Position numbers and translations under genes: made by a program
The notes under the pieces: model-generated
What the model was told of the DNA's origin: nothing
Databases searched by the model: none
Seen by the model: only the letters and a program-made list of their open reading frames with translations
NCBI GenBank assembly: GCA_013393545.1
Contig: JABXHG010000118.1
Coordinates: 1-44,833, forward strand
Direction: 5' to 3'
Origin: Alteromonadaceae bacterium
GTDB taxonomy: Bacteria; Pseudomonadota; Gammaproteobacteria; Pseudomonadales; Oleiphilaceae
DNA: 44,833 nucleotides
Shown here: positions 1-8,529 of the stretch, piece after piece
Layout: every line of letters starts with the position of its first letter
Position numbering within the stretch: the stretch's first letter is position 1

Positions 1-488
1 TGTCTTTTGTAGTGAACGTATTGCGTTCGGTGCCTTTTATCATCCTGCTGATCGTGATGATCCCGTTCACTGTCATGTTGATTGGCACCTCACTGGGCGT
101 GGCCGGTGCAATTCCGCCGCTGGTGGCCGGTGGCGCGCCCTTCTTTGCGCGGCTGGTGGAAACCTCCCTGCGGGAAGTGGACCGGGGCATCATCGAAGCC
201 ACCCAGGCCATGGGTGCCAACGTTCGCCAGATCATCTTCGGCGCCTTGCTGCCGGAAGCGCTTCCGGGCATTATCGCAGGTATCACGGTTACTGCGATTA
301 CGCTGGTGTCCTACGCGGCCATGTCCGGTGTTATCGGCGGTGGTGGTTTGGGTGACCTGGCCATTCGCTTCGGTTACCAGCGTTTCCAAACAGATGTGAT
401 GGTTATAACCGTCGCTCTGCTGGTAATCTTCGTACAAATATTGCAAATGGTTGGTGACCGCCTGGTGCTGTACTTCAGCCGGCGCTAA
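1..488 (+). CDS. metI: Methionine ABC transporter permease MetI (5' end outside window)
   Basis: This is the C-terminal part of the membrane subunit of the MetNIQ D/L-methionine importer, located in the inner membrane. The reading frame is open to the window edge (first whole codon at 3), so the GTG at 12 is not the true start. The visible part has hydrophobic helices and the coupling (EAA) region that contacts the ATPase, seen as EATQAMGAN followed by a GALLPEALPGIIAG stretch; both are typical of MetI. The solute-binding protein gene metQ follows 266 bases downstream on the same strand, and metN would be expected just upstream, outside the window. The gap to metQ is filled by a long inverted repeat, so the two genes may not be equally expressed. 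Family assignment is firm. Confidence 0.93.
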   Translation, partial: SFVVNVLRSVPFIILLIVMIPFTVMLIGTSLGVAGAIPPLVAGGAPFFARLVETSLREVDRGIIEATQAMGANVRQIIFGALLPEALPGIIAGITVTAITLVSYAAMSGVIGGGGLGDLAIRFGYQRFQTDVMVITVALLVIFVQILQMVGDRLVLYFSRR

Positions 489-503
489 CGCCGAATCAGC
501 GCG

Positions 504-658
504 CCCTTGCGGCACTTCCTCCAGAAACTGTTGAGGGCCAAGGATGGCCCGATTCAAGAGCACGACCGCCAAGGATGGCGAAAGTGCAGATTTTGCAGGA
601 GCAAAAATCTGCCACGGAAGTGCTTGTAGGCGTGTTTCTGGAGGAAGTGCCGCAAGGG
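504..658. repeat. Long intergenic inverted repeat, copy A
   Basis: Perfect 25-bp inverted arms at 504-528 and 634-658 enclose smaller hairpins, including one built on GCCAAGGATGGC and an A-rich hairpin at 586-613. The 28 bases at 586-613 are the exact reverse complement of 7293-7320 in copy B, and the order of sub-hairpins is the same in the two copies. A further arm-like fragment (about 672-688) follows. The element fills most of the metI-metQ gap. No transposase is present. It could act as an RNA hairpin, a protein-binding site or a non-autonomous mobile element; the sequence does not decide. Confidence 0.85.
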
Positions 659-754
659 GGTGCGTCTGGCTCTCAACAGTTTCTGGAGAAGGTCGGCAAC
701 ACCGTGCATAGACCTCGGTCTATACCTCAAAAAAATTCAAACAGGAGTGCATCA

Positions 755-1540
755 ATGAACTTCAAGAAAACCCTCGTGGCCGTAGCCGCCGCCGCAAGTC
801 TTTTTTCCACCACCGCCCTGGCCGAAAAACTGTCAGTCGCCGCTACCCCGGTACCGCACGCTGAACTGCTGGAATTCGTAAAGCCGGCCCTGGCCGAGCA
901 AGGCGTTGAGCTGGATGTAAAAGTTTTCACCGACTACGTACAGCCCAACATCCAGGTGGACCAGAAGCGCCTGGATGCCAACTTTTTCCAGCACCAGCCG
1001 TATCTGGATGAATTCAACGACGGCCGTGGCACCAACCTGGTGACCGTTGCTGGCATTCACGTTGAACCGTTTGGCGCGTATTCCAACAAGATCGACTCAC
1101 TGGACGACCTGCAAGACGGCGCCGTGGTTGCTATCCCGAACGACCCCACCAATGGCGGCCGTGCCCTGTTGTTGCTGCAGAAAGCAGGCCTGATCACCCT
1201 GGAAGACGAAAGCAAGATCACCGCGACTCCGCGTGACATTGCCGAGAACCCGAAAGATCTGGACTTCAAGGAACTGGAAGCCGCCACCCTGCCGCGTATT
1301 CTGGGCCAGGTGGACGTTGCCCTGATCAACACCAACTACGCGCTGGAAGCAGGCCTGAACCCGTCTGAAGACGCGCTGATCATCGAAGGCTCCGAATCAC
1401 CGTACGTGAACATCCTGGTGGCCCGTCCGGATAACAAGGACAGCGAAGCCATGCAGAAACTGGCCAACGCCCTACAGTCCGAAGACGTAAAAGCCTTCAT
1501 CATGGAAAACTACGAAGGCGCGGTGGTTCCGGCATTCTGA
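755..1540 (+). CDS. metQ: Methionine ABC transporter substrate-binding protein MetQ
   Basis: This is the periplasmic methionine-binding component of MetNIQ (NlpA family), 261 aa. The start at ATG 755 is chosen because AGGAG lies at 743-747 and the protein then opens with a signal peptide, MNFKKTLVAVAAAASLF, ending near TALA-EK. An in-frame extension up to 575 only translates repeat copy A and is not credible. After the signal come the typical blocks VAATPVPHAEL, an FTDYVQPN segment, NFFQHQPYLDEFN, and VALINTNYALEAGLNP. No lipobox cysteine is visible, so it seems to be a soluble periplasmic protein rather than the lipoprotein form seen in enterobacteria. A strong terminator follows. Confidence 0.93.
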   Translation: MNFKKTLVAVAAAASLFSTTALAEKLSVAATPVPHAELLEFVKPALAEQGVELDVKVFTDYVQPNIQVDQKRLDANFFQHQPYLDEFNDGRGTNLVTVAGIHVEPFGAYSNKIDSLDDLQDGAVVAIPNDPTNGGRALLLLQKAGLITLEDESKITATPRDIAENPKDLDFKELEAATLPRILGQVDVALINTNYALEAGLNPSEDALIIEGSESPYVNILVARPDNKDSEAMQKLANALQSEDVKAFIMENYEGAVVPAF

Positions 1541-1583
1541 GCCGGCACGCCCTACCGGCGGGCATTCACTGCCCGCCGCCCAT

Positions 1584-1619
1584 AAAAAAACCGGGCCGCC
1601 TGAGCAGCCCGGTTTTTTT
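1584..1619. terminator. Bidirectional intrinsic terminator between metQ and peroxiredoxin
   Basis: A run of A, a CCGGGC/GCCCGG stem (1591-1596 with 1607-1612) and a run of seven T make a hairpin that is symmetrical for both strands. It lies between convergent genes and can end transcription of metQ (+) and of the peroxiredoxin gene (-). Confidence 0.9.
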
Positions 1620-1658
1620 GTACCTGAACTTTTTACCCTTTAATACAGGGCTGACGGA

Positions 1659-2312
1659 TCAGTCGCCGCTCCAGTTGGAGGTCGGGTCTGGCGTCATGCG
1701 CAGGTAAGACTTCACTTCTTTATAGCCTTTCGGGAAGCGGTGTTTGATTTCGTCCTGATCCTGCAGGGACGGAACAATCACCACATCGCCGCCACGTTCC
1801 CAGTTACCCGGGGTGGCTACCTTGTGCTCGTCGGTCAGCTGCAGGGAATCGATCACCCGCAGTACTTCGTTGAAGTTACGACCGGTGGAAGCCGGGTAAG
1901 TAATGATCAGACGAATCTTCTTGTTCGGATCAATAATGAACAGCGAACGTACAGTCAGGGTGCTGTCGGCGTTCGGGTGGATCATGTCATACAGTTCCGA
2001 CACCTTGCCGTCTTCGTCGGCAATAATCGGAAAGTTCACCGAGCAGCCCTGGGTTTCGTTGATGTCCTTGATCCACTCCTGGTGAGAATCCATCGGGTCC
2101 ACGCTCAGGGCGATGGCTTTCACGTTGCGCTTCTCAAACTCGTCTTTGAGTTTGGCCGTCAGGCCCAGCTCGGTGGTGCACACCGGTGTGAAATCGGCCG
2201 GGTGGGAAAACAGAACACCCCAGCCGTTACCCAGCCAGTCATGAAAACTGATTTTGCCTTCACTGGAATCCTGTTCGAAATCCGGTGCGGTATCTCCTAA
2301 ACGCAGGCTCAT
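1659..2312 (-). CDS. 1-Cys peroxiredoxin (Prx6 family)
   Basis: Thiol peroxidase that reduces hydrogen peroxide and organic hydroperoxides, predicted cytoplasmic, 217 aa, the usual Prx6 length. The active site is DFTPVCTTE (peroxidatic Cys near residue 45), with the Prx6-type SVDPMDSHQEW segment and the longer C-terminal domain containing TPGNWERGGDVVIVPS. No clear resolving cysteine in a 2-Cys position is seen. The start is ATG at 2312, preceded by AGGAG at normal spacing; a GTG two codons upstream is less likely. It is monocistronic: convergent to metQ, with an AGCS symporter gene upstream on the same strand about 150 bases away. The 2313-2464 gap must hold its promoter, but no clear OxyR site was recognised. 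Confidence 0.92.
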   Translation of the reverse strand: MSLRLGDTAPDFEQDSSEGKISFHDWLGNGWGVLFSHPADFTPVCTTELGLTAKLKDEFEKRNVKAIALSVDPMDSHQEWIKDINETQGCSVNFPIIADEDGKVSELYDMIHPNADSTLTVRSLFIIDPNKKIRLIITYPASTGRNFNEVLRVIDSLQLTDEHKVATPGNWERGGDVVIVPSLQDQDEIKHRFPKGYKEVKSYLRMTPDPTSNWSGD

Positions 2313-2464
2313 AAACACTCTCCTTTTGATGCTGCTGTGGTTGAAGGCTTTGTTGCCCTTATTTACCCGTATGTTGGCGCGAAGACTGCCGAAAACAAGG
2401 GCGAAATTATTACCTCGCGGGATTATTTTTGCACATCCTTATGCGTATTCCGACTAAATGCTGT

Positions 2465-3823
2465 CTATGGTTGGGTACCTGTCTGCTTGTCGAAATAATC
2501 CCGTGTCAGTTTGAACACCACCGGGCTCAGCAGCAACAGAGCTATCAAGTTGGGCAGTGCCATCATGGCGTTGAGGGTGTCCGCCACCAGCCAGATAAAG
2601 CCAAGATTCACCGTGGCGCCCACCGGGATGGCGATAATCCACACCACCCGGTAAGGCACAATGGCCCGGGTACCGAACAGAAATTCAATACACCGCTCGC
2701 CATAGAACGACCAGCCCAGAATGGTGGTGAAGGCAAAAATGGCCAGGGCGATGGCCACCACATAATTGCCAAAGCCTGGCAAGCCGGTTTCGAACGCCAG
2801 CGAGGTTAGTGCGGCCCCGGTTTCACCGGAGGTCCAGGCGCCCGAGGTGATGATCACCAGGCCGGTTATGGAGCAGACAATAATGGTGTCTATGAAGGTG
2901 CCGAGCATGGCCACCATGCCCTGTTTCACCGGGTCTTTGGTTTGCGCCACGGCGTGGGCAATGGGGGCGGAGCCCAGACCTGCCTCGTTGGAGAAGATGC
3001 CTCGGGCCACACCAAAGCGGATGGCGGCCCAAACGGCGGCACCGGCAAAGCCGCCCTGGGCGGCGGTTTCACTGAACGCCGAGCTGAATACCATGGCAAT
3101 GGCGGAAGGAATTTCCGTGGCATTGATGGCCAGCACAATCAGGCCGATCAGCACGTAGGACACGGCCATAAACGGCACCAGCGCGCTGGCTACCTGGCCG
3201 ATGCGTTTGATACCGCCAATCAGTACCATGCCCACCAGCACCATCAGAATCAGGCCAGTGGCCCAGTGCGGCAGGCCGAAGTTGGTTTCCAGCACGTCGG
3301 CCACCGAGTTGGCCTGAACCGTGTTGCCAATCCCGAAGGCAGCAACCGCCGCAAATACAGCAAACAGCACACCCAGCCAGGCCCATTTACTGCCCAGGCC
3401 GTTGCGGATGTAATACATGGGGCCGCCCACGTGCTTGCCGCGCTCATCCACCTCGCGGAAGCGCACCGCCAACACGGCTTCGGAGTACTTGGTGGCCATG
3501 CCCACCAGCGCCGTCAGCCACATCCAGAACAGAGCGCCGGGCCCGCCCAGAAAGACCGCCGTGGCCACGCCGGCAATGTTACCGGTACCCACGGTGGCAG
3601 AAAGCGCGGTCATCAGCGCTTGAAACGGTGGAATTTCCCCTTCGTCTTCTTCGCCCCTGGCCCGGCCGCTCCACATCAGGCGGAAACCGGCTCCCAGCTT
3701 TAACACCGGCATCATTTTCAGGCCGATACTCAGGAACAGGCCAACGCCGAGGATCATCACCAGCATGGGTGGGCCCCACACCAGACCGTTGATTTGGCTA
3801 ACGAAGTTTGAAATGGCTTCCAT
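2465..3823 (-). CDS. Sodium:alanine/glycine symporter, AGCS (AlsT/DagA) family
   Basis: Inner-membrane secondary transporter that imports alanine, glycine or a related amino acid with sodium, 452 aa. The signature region is visible near residues 80-95 as ALSATVGTGNIAGVATA, followed by GGPGALFWMW and TKYSEAVLAVRFRE, all typical of AGCS. About ten hydrophobic segments span the rest. The start is ATG 3823 because GGGAGA lies four bases before it in the message; an in-frame ATG 13 codons upstream lacks such a site. It stands alone, with no neighbour in the same pathway, so the exact substrate cannot be named. Confidence 0.9.
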   Translation of the reverse strand: MEAISNFVSQINGLVWGPPMLVMILGVGLFLSIGLKMMPVLKLGAGFRLMWSGRARGEEDEGEIPPFQALMTALSATVGTGNIAGVATAVFLGGPGALFWMWLTALVGMATKYSEAVLAVRFREVDERGKHVGGPMYYIRNGLGSKWAWLGVLFAVFAAVAAFGIGNTVQANSVADVLETNFGLPHWATGLILMVLVGMVLIGGIKRIGQVASALVPFMAVSYVLIGLIVLAINATEIPSAIAMVFSSAFSETAAQGGFAGAAVWAAIRFGVARGIFSNEAGLGSAPIAHAVAQTKDPVKQGMVAMLGTFIDTIIVCSITGLVIITSGAWTSGETGAALTSLAFETGLPGFGNYVVAIALAIFAFTTILGWSFYGERCIEFLFGTRAIVPYRVVWIIAIPVGATVNLGFIWLVADTLNAMMALPNLIALLLLSPVVFKLTRDYFDKQTGTQP

Positions 3824-3932
3824 GGATTCTCCCGCCTTGTGCCATGGATGAATGGAGGTCAAACGCCCGTTTTGAGCATAATTACAAGAGTTTAGCGGGA
3901 ACTGGCAGCATGTAAACCGTTATTGGCCGGGT

Positions 3933-5153
3933 TCAGGAACGAAATCCCCAAAGCAGGCTGAAATCCATGGATGGCATGGTTTCTGGCTCCTCCGGCTCGC
4001 GGATCATGTAGTCCAGCAGGCTGGTGTCGCGCTCGAAGGTGCCGTTGTAGCGATGGCCCCTGGGGTTGAAGATGGCCTGAACAAAAGGCCCCCGGGATTT
4101 GTTGGCCCGGCGGGTGACCACCCCCACTTCGTTGTTATCCAATCGCACCAGTACGCCGGGCGGATACTTGCCAAGAACTTCCAGCAAGGCTTTGGGAATG
4201 GCAGGGCGGAATTTGCCGTCGGCCAGGTTGGCAACCATCTGGCGTGCCTGCGTGATGTCCATGCGGTTTCGGTAGGCCCGCTTGGTGATCATCGCCACGT
4301 AGCGCTCGGCCAGGGCCAGAATTTCCGCCTCGGGCATGATATCGCTGCCAGTCAGGTTATCCGGGTAACCACTGCCATCGGCGTATTCGTGGTGTTGGGC
4401 AATGATCTTCAGCAACAGCTTGTTGTCGATGCCGGCGGCTTCCAGAGCCCGTATGCTGCGGTCCGGGTGCTTCTGGATCACCGCCCGCTGCTGCTGGCTG
4501 AGGATGATGTTGGAGGAGTTCAGCTTGTCGGCCACCGGCACCAATGCCAGGTTGGCGCTCAAGGCGGCGGCGGTCAGTACCCGGGTGCGCTTGGCATCGA
4601 GGCCGAATTGGCGGGCGGTGAACTGGCACAGAATGCCGTAAAACAGAATTTGCTCGTGGATGTTCGGGTTTACTGAATACAGGTGCACCAGTGCCAGGGT
4701 GGCATCCGGTGCTTCCACGCAGGTGCGCTCAAGCATCCGGCTCAGGCCCAGCAGCCGCTTCTGCGCGGAGTCCTCCTGGGAGGTGATGGCATTGAGCGTG
4801 GTTTCCAGAGTCAGCAGCAGTTCCGCGTAATCGGCAAACGGATTGCGCTGGCGGTTGTCCTCGAACTCCTCTTCTTTGGGCCGGTCAATCTTGCGGGGTT
4901 TGAAACGGCCACGTTCGAAGAGGTGTTCCAGCTGGCTCTCGGTCTGGATCACGTAACCCTGGCGCAGCAACACATTGCCGTCGGAATCAAAGACGTCCCA
5001 CGGCAAGGGTCGGCCAATAACAAGTGCCCCAGGGGCAATTCTTACAAGTGAATCCAACGCTGTGTCCTTGATTTCGGGCTCCTGCAAGGGTGAGCCCTGG
5101 GTTATACGGATTGGGTAACGATGAATACTAGTGAAATCCTGGCGAGGTTGCAT
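3933..5153 (-). CDS. Degenerate HD-GYP domain protein
   Basis: 406-aa protein with an N-terminal part of about 120 aa (PilZ-like or unrecognised; it contains PGALVIGRPLPWDVFDSDG) followed by an HD-GYP-type fold from about residue 150. HD-GYP domains normally hydrolyse cyclic di-GMP. Here the second-half motif is present as HHEYADGSGYP (residues 254-264), and an HP pair (229-230) fits the family. However, the first metal-binding HD is replaced by ALSANLALVP around 197-206, and the later conserved Asp segment reads LAERYVAMITKRAYR. The enzyme is therefore probably inactive as a phosphodiesterase and may be a receptor or scaffold. The start is uncertain: ATG 5153 lacks a clear ribosome site. A broken GGDEF gene lies divergently next to it. 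Confidence 0.85.
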   Translation of the reverse strand: MQPRQDFTSIHRYPIRITQGSPLQEPEIKDTALDSLVRIAPGALVIGRPLPWDVFDSDGNVLLRQGYVIQTESQLEHLFERGRFKPRKIDRPKEEEFEDNRQRNPFADYAELLLTLETTLNAITSQEDSAQKRLLGLSRMLERTCVEAPDATLALVHLYSVNPNIHEQILFYGILCQFTARQFGLDAKRTRVLTAAALSANLALVPVADKLNSSNIILSQQQRAVIQKHPDRSIRALEAAGIDNKLLLKIIAQHHEYADGSGYPDNLTGSDIMPEAEILALAERYVAMITKRAYRNRMDITQARQMVANLADGKFRPAIPKALLEVLGKYPPGVLVRLDNNEVGVVTRRANKSRGPFVQAIFNPRGHRYNGTFERDTSLLDYMIREPEEPETMPSMDFSLLWGFRS

Positions 5154-5274
5154 TCATCCATGTGTCGTGTTCCCCGATAGAATTGTTAAAAAACGTGTCG
5201 TGCCAAGGATTTTCGGTGGCCGGTGGTCTACGCTTTGGCAAAACAATAAGACTATCGTCTGAAGCGACATACCC

Positions 5275-5765
5275 ATGCTATACCGGCTGAAAAATGATTT
5301 CCGTCTTTCCATCATCACCCTGCTGGCGGTCAGCGCCATGCGCTGGTGATTTTGGACATCGACCATTTCAAGCAAATTAATGACCGGTTTGGGCTCGTGG
5401 TGGGCGATGACATCCTGAACGATCTCGTGGCGCTGATTGCCGCACACACTCGCCGTTATGACCAACTGTTCCGCTTCGGTGGCGAAGAGTTTGTGCTTTT
5501 GCTGCCAGGCGTTGGCTCGGTTGATCTGAAAACCGTGGTGGCCGGCCTGCAGCGCATCGTTCGTCAATACCTGCACGGCCCGGGCGGCCCGGTTACCGTC
5601 TCTTACGGAGTGGCTATGCTCAAGGCGGGGGAAACCGCCGAAAGCTGGCTGACCCGCGCCGACCACGCCCTGTACCGGGCCAAGGAGGCGGGGCGCAACC
5701 GGGTAATTTTTGCCGATGACTCGAAGCCAGAACGGGAAACAGAGAGCATACGTCGCTCTGCCTAA
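5275..5765 (+). pseudogene. Diguanylate cyclase remnant (GGDEF), internally deleted and frameshifted
   Basis: An ATG at 5275 opens a 24-codon frame, MLYRLKNDFRLSIITLLAVS and four more residues, that looks like the first membrane segment of a sensor protein and stops at TGA 5347-5349. In another frame, from about 5331, the C-terminal part of a GGDEF domain continues: ALVILDIDHFKQINDRFG, then RFGGEEFVLLLPG (GGEEF catalytic motif), then TRADHALYRAKEAGRN. The DxLTxLxNR block that begins every GGDEF domain and the whole sensory region are absent. An internal deletion joining the first helix to the middle of the cyclase domain explains this best. The fragment cannot form a complete cyclase. A start at 5346 (GTG) would give 139 aa, but there is no ribosome site. 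Confidence 0.8.
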
Positions 5766-5777
5766 AGTGTCGTCGGG

Positions 5778-7166
5778 TTAAGTGGTTTGGGGGCGATAAC
5801 GAAACAGGCGCCAGCCCAGCAGAAGGCTGGCGGAGGTGAGACCGGCGGTCAGGCCTACCCAGAAGCCAGCGGCGCCCATGGCGGGCACCAGCCAGTCGGT
5901 GAAGGTGAGGACATAGCCCAGCGGCAGCCCGACGCCCCAGAAGGAAAACAACATGATGAAGAACGGGATGCCGGTATCTTTGTAGCCACGCAGGGCACTG
6001 ATGCAGGTAACCTGTAGCACATCGGCAATCTGGAACAGGGCGGCGAAGGCCAGCAGCCTTACGGTGACGGCCTGAACATCCAGGTCGCCGGTATAGAGTG
6101 CGGCAATCTGGCGGCCAAACACAAACAGCAGGGTAGCGAAGACCAGGGCAATGGCCGAGGCCAGAATCAACGAGCTGCGGGAAATCAGCCGGGCGGTGTC
6201 CGGCGCGCCCGCGCCGATCAGAAAGCTCACGCGCAGGGTCAGCGCCATGCCCAGGCTCAGGGGCAGCATGAACACCAGCGACACCACGTTCAGCGCGACC
6301 TGGTGGCCGGCTACCACCACCGGCCCCAGCGGTGCCAGGAACAGGGCAATGATGGCGAACATGCTGGCTTCGATAAAAATGGTGAAGCCGATGGGCACGC
6401 CAATGCGCAGGATATAACGAATGCCCCGCCAGCTGGGCCTGGCCCAGTCGGTCAGCAAATGAAACTGCTTATAAAGAGGGCTACGGTTCAGATAAATTAG
6501 CATGGCAATGGCCGCCAGGCTGTTGGAAATGGTGGTCGCCCAGCCGCAACCCACGCCGCCCATGGCGGGCAAGCCCAGCTTGCCGTAAATGAAGATGTAA
6601 TTCAGCGGCAGGTTGATCAGGGTGCTCAGCACCGAAAACGCCATGATCACCCGGGTATGGCCCAGGCCGTCGGTGAGCCCGCGCAGGGCGTTGATCAATA
6701 ACAGGGCGGGGATGCCCCAGGCGAAGGCGTCCAGGTAACCCTGGGCGATGGCGGCGGTTTGGGCTTCCAGCTTCAGGATCGATAGCACCGGGTGCACGTT
6801 GGTGAGCAACAGCGCCATGATGATCGTGCCGGCACCGGCAATATAGATGCCCTGCCAGGTAGCGGGCATGATCTTCTCTGGTGTGCGGGCGCCATTGTAG
6901 CCGGAAATAATAGGCTGCAGCGCGCCCAGCAGGCCCATAAAAAACAGAAACAAAGGCATCCACAAGCTGCTGCCGATGCCCACCGCTGCCAGGTCCTCGG
7001 CACTGGCGTGGCCGGCCATGATGGTGTCGATGGCGCCATTGGCCATTTGCGCCAGCTGGGCAATCAGGATGGGGCCGCCCAGAAGCGCCAGGGTTTTCCA
7101 TTCGGTTAGTGTGCGCCTTACCAGTGGCTGGCGCGTTTCCGGTAATGGCTGGTGGGTTTCATCCAT
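5778..7166 (-). CDS. MATE family multidrug/Na+ antiporter (NorM-like)
   Basis: Inner-membrane exporter of 462 aa, the usual MATE length, coupling cation influx to efflux of drugs or metabolites. Twelve hydrophobic segments can be followed in two pseudo-symmetrical halves, with the N-terminal GGPILIAQLAQMANGAIDTI block and the matching C-half GVPIGFTIFIEASMFAI. The start is ATG 7166 (protein MDETHQPLPE). The frame stays open for 52 codons further, but that extension reads through repeat copy B (shared peptide QILQEQKSA) and is not real. The gene converges with the GGDEF remnant, leaving only 12 bases between them. The substrate cannot be told. Confidence 0.92.
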   Translation of the reverse strand: MDETHQPLPETRQPLVRRTLTEWKTLALLGGPILIAQLAQMANGAIDTIMAGHASAEDLAAVGIGSSLWMPLFLFFMGLLGALQPIISGYNGARTPEKIMPATWQGIYIAGAGTIIMALLLTNVHPVLSILKLEAQTAAIAQGYLDAFAWGIPALLLINALRGLTDGLGHTRVIMAFSVLSTLINLPLNYIFIYGKLGLPAMGGVGCGWATTISNSLAAIAMLIYLNRSPLYKQFHLLTDWARPSWRGIRYILRIGVPIGFTIFIEASMFAIIALFLAPLGPVVVAGHQVALNVVSLVFMLPLSLGMALTLRVSFLIGAGAPDTARLISRSSLILASAIALVFATLLFVFGRQIAALYTGDLDVQAVTVRLLAFAALFQIADVLQVTCISALRGYKDTGIPFFIMLFSFWGVGLPLGYVLTFTDWLVPAMGAAGFWVGLTAGLTSASLLLGWRLFRYRPQTT

Positions 7167-7245
7167 GGTGCTGGCGGCTTGTTGGTGGTGAAGTGGTTCT
7201 GTGGACCTGAAAGGCGGGCATGATACCTGAAATTTGGTGCTGACG

Positions 7246-7403
7246 AGCAGTCGGGGGAACCTTCCCAAAACACGCCGCGCAAGTACGTCCCTGGCAGATT
7301 TTTGCTCCTGCAAAATCTGCACTTCCGCCGTCCATGGCGGTCGTAAGCTTGACTGCAGCCATCCCTGGCTGCAGACAGTTTTGGAGAGGCCTACCCGACT
7401 GCT
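7246..7403. repeat. Long intergenic inverted repeat, copy B
   Basis: Imperfect 26-bp inverted arms (7246-7271 and 7378-7403) enclose three sub-hairpins: one at 7293-7320 identical in reverse complement to part of copy A, one on CCGCCGTCCATGGCGG, and one on GCAGCCATCCCTGGCTGC. It lies between the divergent MATE and EamA genes, so their promoters must be inside or beside it. It shares the AAACACGC start and the CATCCxTGG hairpin heads with the other copies. Confidence 0.85.
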
Positions 7404-7494
7404 CTTGCTTACAAATGGGATTTATTCCGTATCGGCTGTGTTTCAGCCCCAAATTGGGTATCGTAGCCGCCGTTTATTTCATGGCGAGGTCAAC

Positions 7495-8370
7495 ATGGCA
7501 TTACTGGTTTTGGTAACGGTTCTCTGGGCGTTTTCCTTCAGCCTGATTGGCGAATTTCTGGCCGGGCGGGTGGACAGCGATTTCGCGGTGCTGAGCCGGG
7601 TGCTGCTGGCGGCGCTGGTGTTCCTGCCCTTCACCCGCTGGCGCGGGATTCCCGGGGGGATGAAGCTCGGCATTCTGGTGACCGGGATGCTGCAGTTTGG
7701 CGTCACCTATCTGTGCCTCTATCGCTCCTTCGGCTATCTGTCGGTGCCGGAAGTGTTGCTGTTCACCATCTTTACCCCACTGTACGTCACCCTGGTGGAC
7801 GATGCCCTGTCCGGGCGCTTCTCACCGGTGGCGCTGTTGGCGGCTGCTATTGCCACTCTGGGTGCGGGCATTATCCGTTATGACGGGCTGAGTGAAGACT
7901 TCCTTATCGGCTTTTTACTGCTGCAGGTGGCCAACTTCACCTTTGCCGCCGGTCAGGTCGGTTACAAGCATGTGATGGCCCGCTATCAGCTGGCGGTGCC
8001 CGGTTATCGCACCTTTGGTTATTTCTTCTTCGGGGCGTTGGTCATCGCCCTGCCATCGTTCCTGATTTTCGGTGATGCCAGCAAACTGCCGGCCACGCCC
8101 ACTCAATGGGGCATTCTGGCCTGGCTGGGCCTGGCGGCCTCCGGGCTTGGCCTGTACCTGTGGAACCGGGGGGCCTGCGTGGTGGACGCGGGCACTCTTG
8201 CGGTGATGAACAACGCCCTGGTGCCCGCTGGCCTGCTGGTCAACCTGCTGATCTGGAACCGCGATGCCGACCTGCTCCGGTTGGCGCTGGGAGGTAGCGT
8301 GATCGCCTTTTCTTTGTGGGTGAATGCCCGTTTTCACCCGCGGGCGCGGCTGGCACCGGGAACCGATTGA
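7495..8370 (+). CDS. EamA/DMT-superfamily transporter
   Basis: Inner-membrane permease of 291 aa with ten hydrophobic segments arranged as two EamA repeats. It starts MALLVLVTVLWAFSFSLIGE, a typical EamA first helix with the WAxxFS pattern, and the second repeat ends WNRGACVVDAGTLAVMNN. Such proteins export amino acids, amines or other metabolites; the substrate is not predictable. The start is ATG 7495 with GAGGT at 7486-7490. The longer frame from 7234 crosses repeat copy B and is rejected. It is divergent from the MATE exporter gene. Confidence 0.88.
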   Translation: MALLVLVTVLWAFSFSLIGEFLAGRVDSDFAVLSRVLLAALVFLPFTRWRGIPGGMKLGILVTGMLQFGVTYLCLYRSFGYLSVPEVLLFTIFTPLYVTLVDDALSGRFSPVALLAAAIATLGAGIIRYDGLSEDFLIGFLLLQVANFTFAAGQVGYKHVMARYQLAVPGYRTFGYFFFGALVIALPSFLIFGDASKLPATPTQWGILAWLGLAASGLGLYLWNRGACVVDAGTLAVMNNALVPAGLLVNLLIWNRDADLLRLALGGSVIAFSLWVNARFHPRARLAPGTD

Positions 8371-8529
8371 GGGAGACGCACTAAAGAAGTGCGTGGGGCA
8401 ACCGTTAAGAGCATATGACCGTTACACTAATGTGGCAGTGCGTAACCGTTTCGGCATTTTAATGTTGTCGGCATGCCAGTAGGCTACGCACGCTCGAACC
8501 CGGCCGTTTCCCAACGAACTGAAGCTCCC

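Noticed and set aside
575..754. N-terminal extension of metQ by 60 codons
   Set aside because: The extension translates repeat copy A, while ATG 755 has a good ribosome site and begins a proper signal peptide.
489..754. S-adenosylmethionine riboswitch or Met-box array before metQ
   Set aside because: The region is explained by the inverted repeat; I could not recognise conserved SAM aptamer blocks or MetJ boxes.
5346..5765. Intact small GGDEF protein
   Set aside because: The domain lacks its first third, including the DxLTxLxNR block, and the GTG start has no ribosome site; treated as a pseudogene.
7167..7322. N-terminal extension of the MATE exporter by 52 codons
   Set aside because: It reads through repeat copy B and shares a peptide with the false metQ extension; MATE homology starts after ATG 7166.
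8371..8529. Terminator after the EamA gene
   Set aside because: A small CGCAC/GTGCG hairpin exists near 8378-8394 but has no T run, so it is not called.
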